From the NCBI GenBank assembly GCA_964432835.1, contig CAYSPA010000024.1, forward strand, positions 1 to 14,930: a DNA stretch of 14,930 nt, given 5' to 3'. A model generated the notes under the pieces. That model made no database searches. It worked only from the letters and a program-made list of their open reading frames with translations, and was not told the DNA's origin. This DNA comes from B18-G2 sp964432835. Lineage in GTDB: Archaea; Thermoplasmatota; E2; DHVEG-1; B18-G2. The position numbers were made by a program, and so were the translations under genes. The stretch's first letter is position 1; each line of letters starts with the position of its first letter. Shown in pieces: positions 7,989-14,887 of this stretch.

Positions 7989-9242
7989 ATGTCTAAGATA
8001 GATTCCGTTAAGGCGAGGCAGATTCTCGATTCGAGAGGAAATCCCACCATTGAAGTGGAGATGAAATCTGGAAATTTCACAGCCGTTGCGTGTGCGCCCT
8101 CTGGAGCATCAACCGGTAGCAACGAGGCGTTGGAGCTGAGAGATGGGGGAAAGGAATATCTCGGAAAATCGGTCAAAAAGGCAGTCGATAACGTTAACAA
8201 ACTCATCGCACCGAAACTCGTTGGCATGAATCCAGCGGAGCAGAGAGAGATCGACAGAACCATGATAGAGCTTGATGGAACCGAAAACAAGTCAAAACTT
8301 GGGGCAAACGCGATAGTGGCTTGTTCCATGGCTTGCTCAAAACTCGCATCCCTTTGCAAGGGCAAAGAACTGTACGAGCATCTGGCAGAGGTATTCAACT
8401 TCAACCCGAGAAAGCTTCCCGTTCCAGCGATGAATGTGATAAACGGTGGTAAACACGCCGGTAATGATCTCGATATACAGGAACATATGATCATGCCAGT
8501 TAATGCCGAAAGTTTCTCCGAAGCACTGAGATACGGGGTAGAGGTATACCATATTTTGAAGAAAAAAATTCAGTCCAAATATGGAAAGTCCTCCATCAAT
8601 GTTGGAGACGAGGGTGGATATGCTCCTCCCCTTAAAGAAACAAGGGAGGCTTTTGAGCTGATCGTCGGAGCCATAGAAGAACTGGGTTATCAGGATAATG
8701 TAAAACTCGCCTTCGATTCTGCTGCCAGCGAATTCTTCGACGGAGAATTCTATCACGTAGATGGCAAAAGGTTATCATCCGGAGAGTTCGTCGATTTTTA
8801 TGGGGAATTGATAGACACCTACGATATAGTGTCTGCCGAGGATCCTTTTGCTGAAGATGACTGGGATGGGTTTGTAGAGTTTACCAGAAAATTTGGAAGC
8901 AAAATTCAGATAGTGGGAGACGATATCTTTGTGACAAACATAAACAGATTGAAAAAGGGGATAGAGGTTGGAGCATGTAATGCATTACTCCTGAAAGTGA
9001 ACCAGATAGGTACGGTGAGCGAAGCTGTAGATGCTGCCAGACTGGCTTTCGACAATGGGTACAGAGTGATGGTATCTCACAGATCTGGGGAGACGTGCGA
9101 TGATTTCATCGCAGATCTCTCAGTAGCTATAAACTGTGGACAGATAAAAACGGGAGCACCAGCCAGGGGAGAAAGGGTATCAAAATATAACAGATTGTTA
9201 AAAATAGAAGAGAAGGGAGAATTTACTTACGGAGTTGGATAA
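7989..9242 (+). CDS. eno: Enolase (phosphopyruvate hydratase)
   Basis: Interconverts 2-phosphoglycerate and phosphoenolpyruvate in glycolysis and gluconeogenesis. The 417 residues are full length. The N-terminal block ARQILDSRGNPTIEVE at 9-24 and the mobile loop SGASTGSNEALELRDG are intact. Catalytic and metal residues are visible: His156 in GGKHAGN, Glu208 in VGDEGGYAP, Asp243, Glu284 in SAEDPF, Asp311 in VGDDIFVTN, Lys336 in LLLKVNQIG, and SHRSGET at 363-369 followed by Lys387 in QIKTGAPARGER. The start has a near-perfect Shine-Dalgarno, GAGGAGGT, three bases before the ATG. The 3' end overlaps by 16 bases the convergent Yip1-like gene, so the two share coding DNA at their stops and no terminator can lie between them. 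Confidence 0.98.
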   Translation: MSKIDSVKARQILDSRGNPTIEVEMKSGNFTAVACAPSGASTGSNEALELRDGGKEYLGKSVKKAVDNVNKLIAPKLVGMNPAEQREIDRTMIELDGTENKSKLGANAIVACSMACSKLASLCKGKELYEHLAEVFNFNPRKLPVPAMNVINGGKHAGNDLDIQEHMIMPVNAESFSEALRYGVEVYHILKKKIQSKYGKSSINVGDEGGYAPPLKETREAFELIVGAIEELGYQDNVKLAFDSAASEFFDGEFYHVDGKRLSSGEFVDFYGELIDTYDIVSAEDPFAEDDWDGFVEFTRKFGSKIQIVGDDIFVTNINRLKKGIEVGACNALLLKVNQIGTVSEAVDAARLAFDNGYRVMVSHRSGETCDDFIADLSVAINCGQIKTGAPARGERVSKYNRLLKIEEKGEFTYGVG

Positions 9243-9817
9243 CTCGGTATTTCTGGTCCCGCCAGCCATATTGCGATGCCCACGATTATTCCTATGATTA
9301 TCCCGGGCAGTATCACCGCAAGAACCGCCTTTCCAGTGGACATCTCTTGCAATTCTCTTACACCGATTATCTCGACGATCAATGCCCATATACTGACTAT
9401 AATGCCTATAAATGGTATCCATCCCAATAGTAGCGATGGCGTCATTCCATAACCCATAGCTTTTACGGTCTGTGTGTACCCCTTTTTGCCACCCAGCAGA
9501 TATACGAATATGTGCACTATCGCTGCAATGATGAACAGACCTATGAGTAATGAAATCAGCAGAGTTATGAACGTCACCACTGCGGTCAATCCGCCTGCCG
9601 CCGCGCCCGCCATAAATGGAAGTTTTACTGGAAGTAGGGAGAGCATTGCAGATGATAGTCCTATCATGATCACTGCCATCAGTATGGAGAATATCAATGT
9701 CAGTATCACAAAGTATTTCATTAGTGGACCGAGATCTTCATCCTTGACTTTCTGGAATGTTTCCACTGGACTCAGCAAAAAACCTTTTACCTTCTCTCCA
9801 AACCCTATCTCCGCCAT
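9227..9817 (-). CDS. Yip1-domain membrane protein (first of two)
   Basis: A 196-residue polytopic protein with about five hydrophobic segments: about 37-60, 66-83, 85-112, 125-150 and 163-187. The pattern, from SPVETFQKVKDEDLGPLMKY at the N-terminus through the long helices and GYTQTVKAMGYGMTPSLLLG near 113-132, is that of the Yip1 superfamily. Eukaryotic relatives act in vesicle traffic; in prokaryotes the function is unknown. The start is set by GGTGAGGAG immediately before the ATG, the same leader as in the second Yip1-like gene. The gene ends inside the 3' end of enolase on the opposite strand. Family membership is inferred from the topology and motif pattern, and I am fairly but not fully sure of it. 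Confidence 0.75.
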   Translation of the reverse strand: MAEIGFGEKVKGFLLSPVETFQKVKDEDLGPLMKYFVILTLIFSILMAVIMIGLSSAMLSLLPVKLPFMAGAAAGGLTAVVTFITLLISLLIGLFIIAAIVHIFVYLLGGKKGYTQTVKAMGYGMTPSLLLGWIPFIGIIVSIWALIVEIIGVRELQEMSTGKAVLAVILPGIIIGIIVGIAIWLAGPEIPSYPTP

Positions 9818-9993
9818 CTCCTCACCTTTATTAAGAAAACTGATTTAATTAAAATAGCTTTCTGTACGCTGGTAATTTGCGGGTTAATAAAGAATAAAAT
9901 ATCATCTGATGGCCCCACCCCCCACCAACAAAAAACAAAATGGTCGGTTGTTTTTAAAAAAATAGAAAAGGTGTAAAGTTGTTGTTTTTTACT
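9818..9993. other. Spacer between the two Yip1-like genes
   Basis: 176 non-coding bases. It holds an AT-rich element, TTTAATTAAAAT at 9844-9855, that could be the promoter of the downstream Yip1-like gene, a pyrimidine-rich run CCCCACCCCCCACC at 9913-9926, and a terminator-like segment (listed separately). I see no RNA gene or open frame here. Confidence 0.5.
9931..9975 (-). terminator. Probable T-rich terminator of the second Yip1-like gene
   Basis: Reading the minus strand past the stop at 9994, a run of seven T (9956-9962 complement) is followed by a short AT-rich hairpin: AAAAACAA at 9931-9938 pairs with TTGTTTTT at 9948-9955 around a 9-base loop. Archaeal termination depends mainly on T-runs, so the T tract is the stronger evidence. 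The hairpin also carries a T-run on the plus strand and could work in both directions. Confidence 0.45.
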
Positions 9994-10596
9994 CTAGGAA
10001 GTAGATGGCTTCGGCAGATATGGTATTCCAGAAATCGCTGATAGAGCTATTATCACGCCCACAGCCAGTCCAAATGCTGACACTCCAACCAACGCTGTTA
10101 CCATATCTGTCTCGAAGAATTCTCTTGTCGCGTTGTATAACGTTCCTGCTGAGAGAGCAAAGAATATAAGACCTATTATTGCCCCAATGATCACTCCAGC
10201 TTTGGGTATCATGGTAAGTATAGAGAATATCAGCAAACCCAGAGATGCAGGCATTGCGGTATGGGCTAAGGCTGCGACACCAGCGAAGTAATCCGATTCT
10301 GTTTTCAATGCACGCATCACTAGCATATAGTATAGACCGCCCAGCAACCCTCCAATAAAAACCAAGAGAAACCCCGATATTGCAGCCATCCATGGCTTGG
10401 AAAGGAATTGTGCCACTCTCGTCTCTGTGGAAGATATTGTTCCACTCATACTGTAACTAAGAAGTGCCAGCGATATCGCTGTCAGTATCCCCGCTATTAT
10501 CAGAAATATTATTGGTGTTGATAAGTTTCTCTCCTTTTTAACATCCTCTATAGCTTCCTCTGGCTTCCAAAATGCCTCTACTATGGGTACGGCCAT
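9994..10596 (-). CDS. Yip1-like membrane protein (second of two)
   Basis: A 200-residue polytopic protein with about five hydrophobic stretches (roughly 30-50, 70-96, 107-128, 132-154 and 169-189), starting MAVPIVEAFWKPEEAIEDVK and ending with a short PKPSTS tail. It resembles its neighbour in size, helix layout, small-residue-rich helices and the short amphipathic lead before the first helix; I take the two as distant paralogues of Yip1 type. The open frame extends 11 codons upstream to an ATG at 10629, but that codon lies on the TATA-like element; the ATG at 10596 has GGTGAGGAG just upstream and is preferred. Function unknown. It is probably transcribed separately from the first Yip1-like gene because a T-rich terminator and 176 bases separate them. 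Confidence 0.65.
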   Translation of the reverse strand: MAVPIVEAFWKPEEAIEDVKKERNLSTPIIFLIIAGILTAISLALLSYSMSGTISSTETRVAQFLSKPWMAAISGFLLVFIGGLLGGLYYMLVMRALKTESDYFAGVAALAHTAMPASLGLLIFSILTMIPKAGVIIGAIIGLIFFALSAGTLYNATREFFETDMVTALVGVSAFGLAVGVIIALSAISGIPYLPKPSTS

Positions 10597-10628
10597 CTTC
10601 TCCTCACCAAAGGAAGAGATGATTTGCA

Positions 10629-10636
10629 CTATAAAA
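10629..10636 (-). promoter_or_regulatory. TATA box of the second Yip1-like gene
   Basis: TTTTATAG on the minus strand, centred near 10633, predicts transcription starting near 10608, just before the Shine-Dalgarno GGTGAGGAG. The position agrees with the ATG at 10596 and argues against the upstream ATG at 10629. Confidence 0.5.
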
Positions 10637-10755
10637 ATTTTTCCTTAGGGTTTGGCATCTCAATGTTATAGAATTGTGCCACAAAGCATGGATCGCTAAA
10701 TAAGAATCAAGCTCCTTGAATGGACTCTTCAACCGAGACAGAACCTCCAGAATGT

Positions 10756-11628
10756 TTATCTTCCGCCTGTCAGGGAACCGAGCAGGAAAGCAACCAGTCC
10801 CATCATCATGGCAAACAGGGAAAGATTCCTGTACTTCTCCATGGGAGGATTTCTTGCAAACACGAGCCCGACCGACAAATAAACAAAGATAGAATCTGTG
10901 ATGAGGACCGGTATCAAATAAAACGAATTGTGGTAAAAACTCGTATCTCTAAGTGAGATAAACGGAACGAAACTCAGGGTAACGGATAAAAGATAAACAA
11001 GAGCTATGACAACAAAGGTTTTTTTCTTGCCAAGGTACATCGGTATTGATTTCACTCCCTCTGCTCTATCACCCTCGATGTCCATGATATCCTTCATTAC
11101 CTCTCTCCCAAAACTTGCTATAAATGCTATCACCGACAGAACAGTAACAGCAGAGGGAACGTACTCTGACACTGCCACGGAACCAAATATGAACGGTATG
11201 GCGGTTGTGTACGCTATATAAAAATTACCAACAAATTTAACTTTCTTGAGTTTCAAATCGTAAAGTATAGCCAGGGCGCCCGTCAGTACCGCGATGTAAA
11301 AACATTTCATATTCACCAGCAGAGAGAACGATATTCCCGCGGGAAAGAGTAAGAAAAACAAAAGCAAGGCCGTTTTTGGTTTCAGATCTCCTCTGACCAG
11401 AGGTCTATCCATTCTCCTGTTCTTCTTATCCACTTCAAGATCTACATAATCGTTGAGGGAAAATGTACTCGCTTCCAGAAGTAGAGCCGTGAGAAATGCA
11501 AACAGAAGATTGTAGCTATACATGGTAAATTCTCGGTTAGATACCGTTGCACCTATGAGTACGGCTATAATGAGCATAAAGCCGTGCTCCAGCCTCATGA
11601 GCTCCCATATCGCCCTGAGTTTTGACAT
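10756..11628 (-). CDS. UbiA-family prenyltransferase, probable DGGGP synthase
   Basis: A 290-residue integral membrane prenyltransferase with seven to nine hydrophobic segments. The two Mg-pyrophosphate motifs are intact: NDYVDLEVDKKNRR at 59-72 (NDxxDxxxD) and DIMDIEGDRAEGVKS at 180-194 (DxxDxxGD). YDLKLKK at 123-129 is also typical. The archaeal enzyme of this size usually adds the second geranylgeranyl chain to geranylgeranylglyceryl phosphate (digeranylgeranylglyceryl phosphate synthase), a core step in ether-lipid synthesis at the membrane. Other UbiA substrates (quinone or haem precursors) cannot be excluded from sequence alone, but the length and motif spacing favour ether lipids. It follows trpS by 48 bases on the same strand; the ribosome site is weak (AGGGAA about nine bases before the ATG). 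Confidence 0.88.
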   Translation of the reverse strand: MSKLRAIWELMRLEHGFMLIIAVLIGATVSNREFTMYSYNLLFAFLTALLLEASTFSLNDYVDLEVDKKNRRMDRPLVRGDLKPKTALLLFFLLFPAGISFSLLVNMKCFYIAVLTGALAILYDLKLKKVKFVGNFYIAYTTAIPFIFGSVAVSEYVPSAVTVLSVIAFIASFGREVMKDIMDIEGDRAEGVKSIPMYLGKKKTFVVIALVYLLSVTLSFVPFISLRDTSFYHNSFYLIPVLITDSIFVYLSVGLVFARNPPMEKYRNLSLFAMMMGLVAFLLGSLTGGR

Positions 11629-11676
11629 ATCGAGTTCCCTAAAAATTACGGATAGATAAGATTTTGGTATATTTGG

Positions 11677-12999
11677 TTAATCTTCTGAGATGATTTTTTC
11701 TATTTCCTTCTCATCACCTCTTCTCTCCCTGATATCTCTGAGAAGCTGGTTGAGAAGCTCAACAGCCAGCTTCTTACAATCTCCACACTTAAGTTCTCCC
11801 CCTCTGCATCTGTTGTATATATCGAGAAGCTCCTTATCATCCTCGATAAGATGATACAGAAACAACTCGTAGACCATGCATTTTTCGGGCTCTCCACCGT
11901 ACTTCCTCTGTTCCTCGAGACTCGCCTTTCCTCCGGTTTTTGCCGACATAACCTTTCTCCTTACAGCACTTTCATCATCGGAGAGGAATATCGCGCTTTC
12001 GGGCCTCGAGGAGGACATCTTTCCTCCATCAAGTCCCATCATCAGCCTGTGATATGTTGATGATGGCTGAATGAAACCGTATCCCCCATTTTCAACCTCC
12101 ACCCTTGCTATCTTTTCATTGAGCAACTCTATATCTTCATCCTTTGCATCATTCAGGTAAATGACCCTGTAATCATCGATCCTTTCAATATCGCGCAAGC
12201 CGTAACTTTTAGCGACGCTCTCGGCAACATCGAGCAATTTCTTCACATCCTGCTCTGTCTTTAGAAACACACCTATTTTTCCATCTCTGGCTCTATCAAC
12301 GTTGAAGAATCTGAAAGCCCTGGCTATATCTCTGCATAACCTGAGATGCGGATCCTGGTCAACACCAACGGGTACAAGGGTAGGTCTCACTCCACCGAAC
12401 TTCTCAAGCTGAACATGCAAAATATCTCCCGCCTGTATCAGAGGTGCATACGCATGTGCCATGTTTGTCGAACTTGTAAATCCATACGTTGCAACGAGTT
12501 GAGACCAGTTTATCTTCTTACCAAATACATATGCGAGATTCTTCACCTCTTCTCTCTTTGACTGGAAATAAACCTGGCATTTTTCGGGATCTATACCGAG
12601 TGCTATGTAATTTGAGATATATTCATCCACGGCGAGTTTCCTCGATACCTCAAATGATATATTTCTTGTTGCATAAGCCTCCATATCAGCAACCGCTATG
12701 AATATATCCGCACCAAGATCCTGATAATATTTGACCTGGTCTATCACCATTTTGTGTCCGAGATGCATCTTTCCGGAAGGCATCAGACCAGTCAGTATCA
12801 CCCATGGTCTCCCCTCCGATATCGCCCTCTTTATCCTTCCAAAATCCCTGTGACCAAAAACAACCCCCCTCCTCAGCAATCTGTGGGGATTCGGGAGATC
12901 CTTCCACATTTTCTCATCGAATCTTTCTATTCCAAAATTCAGCAGTAGCTCCTCATAATCCTCATATATCTTTGAACTCCATGGATTTATCTCGACCAT
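11677..12999 (-). CDS. trpS: Tryptophanyl-tRNA synthetase, archaeal/eukaryotic type
   Basis: Charges tRNA-Trp in the cytoplasm. The 440-residue class I synthetase has GLMPSGKMHLGHKM at 71-84 with the HIGH equivalent HLGH at 79-82, the Trp-pocket region around VADMEAYATR, VGVDQDPHLRLCRDIAR at 211-227, and the KMSKS equivalent KMSSS at 327-331. MSAKTGG at 351-357 and a cysteine cluster (Cys398, Cys405, Cys408) near the C-terminus are family features. Between RDIARAFRFF and YGFIQPSSTYHRLM lies an insert of about 75 residues (231-306), absent from the shortest archaeal enzymes. The N-terminus follows a TATA-like AT stretch at leaderless spacing with no Shine-Dalgarno. Probably the first gene of a transcript with the prenyltransferase. 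Confidence 0.96.
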   Translation of the reverse strand: MVEINPWSSKIYEDYEELLLNFGIERFDEKMWKDLPNPHRLLRRGVVFGHRDFGRIKRAISEGRPWVILTGLMPSGKMHLGHKMVIDQVKYYQDLGADIFIAVADMEAYATRNISFEVSRKLAVDEYISNYIALGIDPEKCQVYFQSKREEVKNLAYVFGKKINWSQLVATYGFTSSTNMAHAYAPLIQAGDILHVQLEKFGGVRPTLVPVGVDQDPHLRLCRDIARAFRFFNVDRARDGKIGVFLKTEQDVKKLLDVAESVAKSYGLRDIERIDDYRVIYLNDAKDEDIELLNEKIARVEVENGGYGFIQPSSTYHRLMMGLDGGKMSSSRPESAIFLSDDESAVRRKVMSAKTGGKASLEEQRKYGGEPEKCMVYELFLYHLIEDDKELLDIYNRCRGGELKCGDCKKLAVELLNQLLRDIRERRGDEKEIEKIISED

Positions 13000-13044
13000 A
13001 AAACAAAAAAGATATGGGATTTCAAAAAATTAGCGATTAGCAGC

Positions 13045-13908
13045 TCATTGGATTTCTATAGTTACGGGTATATCCGTTATCGTCACAACTCCAACTCTGA
13101 GTGAGGATGAGGGCGGAGGGAGGACGGTTAGGGGAAGAACCTCATCATAAATATGCTGAGGAATAATGTATATCAATCTGGTGTAGCTCTCATTATCGGT
13201 GGGATGAAACCACCACTCTTTCCAGTAATTAACCATCTCCCGCGCTTCTTTCTCGGTTAGCCCCTTTTCGATTAGAGATTGCACAAGTTCATCCACATCA
13301 AACGATGTTTCATTCCTCAGCTCAACGGTTATACTCACCTCTTCTCCACCATCCACCTTGTCTACCCTGATGTAGGTCAAACCCATGTCCGTATAGTTCG
13401 CCTTCCCTAAAGGATATCCGTATACTAAATAGACGTCACTGATGGTGTAGTTCTCTCCATTTTTCACGTGGAATGTCGCATTGCTTCCTTTAACTCTGAT
13501 ATCGGCCTTTACATTCGTTGACCAGTTTATCGTCCCCTCGTAGAAAAGGTAAGGGTATCTGGTACCGTTTGGCAAAACCACATAACCGCTATCAATACTC
13601 ACAAACCACACTATATGATTTTTTATAACATCTGCCGGTGGAATCGTCGTTACGTTATCGATATTTGCTATATCAATCAAAACCTTCATTTTCCCCGAGT
13701 TGTGGAAGTATATTACGGGTTTTCTCACGGAGAAGATGATATCCGGGGGTTTTCCCAGAACGGATGTGCCATTACAGTCGTATCCCTTTACAAAAACTCC
13801 CCATTCGTGTATTTCGAAATCTCGCTGAAAATCTATGCACCCACATATCAAGACGGTGCACATCGAAATCAGTATCAGATATCCGGGGGATTTTTTCGCA
13901 CCCGACAT
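13045..13908 (-). CDS. Secreted lipoprotein with HEWGVF motif, uncharacterised
   Basis: A 287-residue exported protein. The signal peptide has a basic start and a hydrophobic core (about 10-21) and ends in a lipobox-like LICGC, so Cys24 is the probable lipid-anchored residue. After a short linker comes FEIHEWGVF at 31-39, then VRKPVIYFHNSG at 61-72. Near the C-terminus there is a helical segment rich in Leu, Glu and Trp (about 210-236) followed by RLIYIIPQ and LPLTVLPPPSSSLRVGV. I recall this order, HEWG(T/V)F, then KPV(I/L)YF, then a Trp-rich helix with IP/LPL and RV blocks, from uncharacterised bacterial proteins; I know no activity for them. About eight N-glycosylation sequons suggest it is an AglB substrate. 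A TATA element at leaderless spacing precedes the ATG, with no Shine-Dalgarno. The cleavage site is inferred. Confidence 0.85.
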   Translation of the reverse strand: MSGAKKSPGYLILISMCTVLICGCIDFQRDFEIHEWGVFVKGYDCNGTSVLGKPPDIIFSVRKPVIYFHNSGKMKVLIDIANIDNVTTIPPADVIKNHIVWFVSIDSGYVVLPNGTRYPYLFYEGTINWSTNVKADIRVKGSNATFHVKNGENYTISDVYLVYGYPLGKANYTDMGLTYIRVDKVDGGEEVSITVELRNETSFDVDELVQSLIEKGLTEKEAREMVNYWKEWWFHPTDNESYTRLIYIIPQHIYDEVLPLTVLPPPSSSLRVGVVTITDIPVTIEIQ

Positions 13909-13921
13909 TAACTTTCAATAA

Positions 13922-14112
13922 CGGAGAATAGATAAAAAATTTTCCATCAACAAGTACGTGAAGTCAACTGTAGATACAGCATACGCGGCACACATGGTGA
14001 CAGTGTTTCCCACGGTATGACTTACACGAGCGAGGTAACAAAGATTGAAAAACAGCTGAAACAAGCATATCAGAGTGACCCGAATTCTTCCATCTATCAC
14101 GACTGTAAATAA
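13922..14112 (+). pseudogene. Possible short gene remnant in two frames
   Basis: Two adjoining plus-strand frames have coding-like composition. Frame one (13922-14020) reads 32 residues including YVKSTVDTAYAAHMVTVFPTV before TGA. Frame two (14017-14112) starts at the ATG overlapping that stop and reads 31 residues, including TSEVTKIEKQLKQAYQSDPN. One frameshift would join them into about 63 codons. Neither piece has a recognisable family, and the first overlaps the promoter of the minus-strand lipoprotein gene. It could be a decayed gene, a true 31-residue peptide gene, or chance. Confidence 0.2.
13931..13942 (-). promoter_or_regulatory. TATA box of the HEWGVF lipoprotein gene
   Basis: On the minus strand AAATTTTTTATC is centred about 27 bases before the ATG at 13908, fitting a leaderless transcript. 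No Shine-Dalgarno is present in between. Confidence 0.4.
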
Positions 14113-14167
14113 TCATCAAATCGTAAACTTTCCTTTTTAGCTACGTTCACATGACATGCTTAAAAAC

Positions 14168-14174
14168 TTATATA
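14168..14174 (+). promoter_or_regulatory. TATA box of the small secreted protein gene
   Basis: TTATATA predicts transcription starting near 14197, immediately before the Shine-Dalgarno GGTGAT at 14198-14203. This gives a leader of about 13 bases, the same design as at aglB. Confidence 0.55.
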
Positions 14175-14209
14175 CCCAAAAATTTATTTTTTTGTCTGGT
14201 GATACCCGA

Positions 14210-14818
14210 ATGAGTCAGAGGGTATTTGTTTTAATCGCTGTGGCACTTATGTTATGTACAACCCCATCTGCTCCTTTCTCGATGAATGTAACGGGCAAAA
14301 AGTGCGACCTTGAGGATGAGAAAAAGTTGGTTGATTACATAGAAATTTATGCGTACTCTGAGCCTATACTCCTCCAAGTAATTGATCACCTCTGGTTTTT
14401 CATCCCGTACAGGACGTTGGGTACAGTAGACTTTGGTGACGTTTGCCTGTACTTTGAAAAACCAGCGACTGTACATGTGGATTATGCGATAATATGGCAG
14501 GATGGTACAGAGATCATTAACCGCTCCTTCCATAAGCGGATAACATCGGTCCCCTGTGGACAGTTTCTCGACACAGCTGCACTTGCTGGAGATGTTTACA
14601 AAAAAGTAAAATCGCCCGTGGGAATTTACGTCATACAGATTGAGATACATGTTGAAGATGACAACTCGAGCAAGGTAGTGAAAATACCGGGAGTGATGTT
14701 CTATTATGTATGTATCCTGTCAACGGGTCCATTTCTGTTTACATACATAAGAGATATTCTCTGGATGATGGCATACATGTGTTGGGAATGGTTGCAGAAT
14801 CCCTCCTCATCTACATAA
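14210..14818 (+). CDS. Small exported protein with C-terminal hydrophobic anchor, unknown
   Basis: Numbered from the ATG at 14210 the protein has 202 residues. The start is chosen by GGTGAT six bases upstream; the frame stays open to an ATG at 14156, but that codon lies upstream of the TATA box. Residues 4-24 (VFVLIAVALMLCTTPSAPFS) are a signal peptide or N-terminal anchor. A beta-rich middle follows with cysteines at 32, 79 and 116, two N-glycosylation sequons near the start and middle (NVT, NRS) and one at NSS. The C-terminus from about 162 is hydrophobic (VMFYYVCILSTGPFLF, then ILWMMAYMCWEW) and probably returns to the membrane. I do not recognise a family. It is divergent from the HEWGVF lipoprotein gene, so both exported proteins may belong to one envelope function, but this rests only on position. 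Confidence 0.7.
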   Translation: MSQRVFVLIAVALMLCTTPSAPFSMNVTGKKCDLEDEKKLVDYIEIYAYSEPILLQVIDHLWFFIPYRTLGTVDFGDVCLYFEKPATVHVDYAIIWQDGTEIINRSFHKRITSVPCGQFLDTAALAGDVYKKVKSPVGIYVIQIEIHVEDDNSSKVVKIPGVMFYYVCILSTGPFLFTYIRDILWMMAYMCWEWLQNPSSST

Positions 14819-14833
14819 AAATGTGAAACCCCC

Positions 14834-14869
14834 TTTTTCCATGACTTGCGAGGTCACCAGCATTTTTTT
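14834..14869 (+). terminator. T-rich terminator region after the small secreted protein gene
   Basis: Two T-runs, five T at 14834-14838 and seven T at 14863-14869, follow the stop at 14818 within 50 bases, as expected of archaeal T-tract termination. They lie just before the end of the convergent tRNA gene. Confidence 0.4.
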
Positions 14870-14887
14870 CATCTTGTCAAAATAATA

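Larger units (their letters stand above)
13909..14209. other. Divergent spacer between two exported-protein genes
   Basis: About 300 bases between the HEWGVF lipoprotein gene (minus) and the small secreted protein gene (plus). It contains the promoters of both and, in the middle, a possible gene remnant (listed separately). I see no tRNA or repeat in it. Confidence 0.6.

Noticed and set aside
9911..9930. C-rich run as a G-quadruplex or regulatory element on the minus strand
   Set aside because: On the minus strand the G runs (6 and 4 G with one T) do not give the four separate G tracts needed; noted only as composition.
10597..10629. Upstream ATG adding 11 residues to the second Yip1-like protein
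   Set aside because: It lies on the TATA-like element, and a Shine-Dalgarno points to the ATG at 10596.
13915..14100. 61-residue minus-strand open frame
   Set aside because: No ribosome site; it covers the promoter of the lipoprotein gene and reads like antisense sequence.
14050..14110. C/D-box small RNA on the minus strand (TTGATGA ... CTGA)
   Set aside because: The C box is imperfect, no clear D' and C' pair is present, and the terminal stem is poor.
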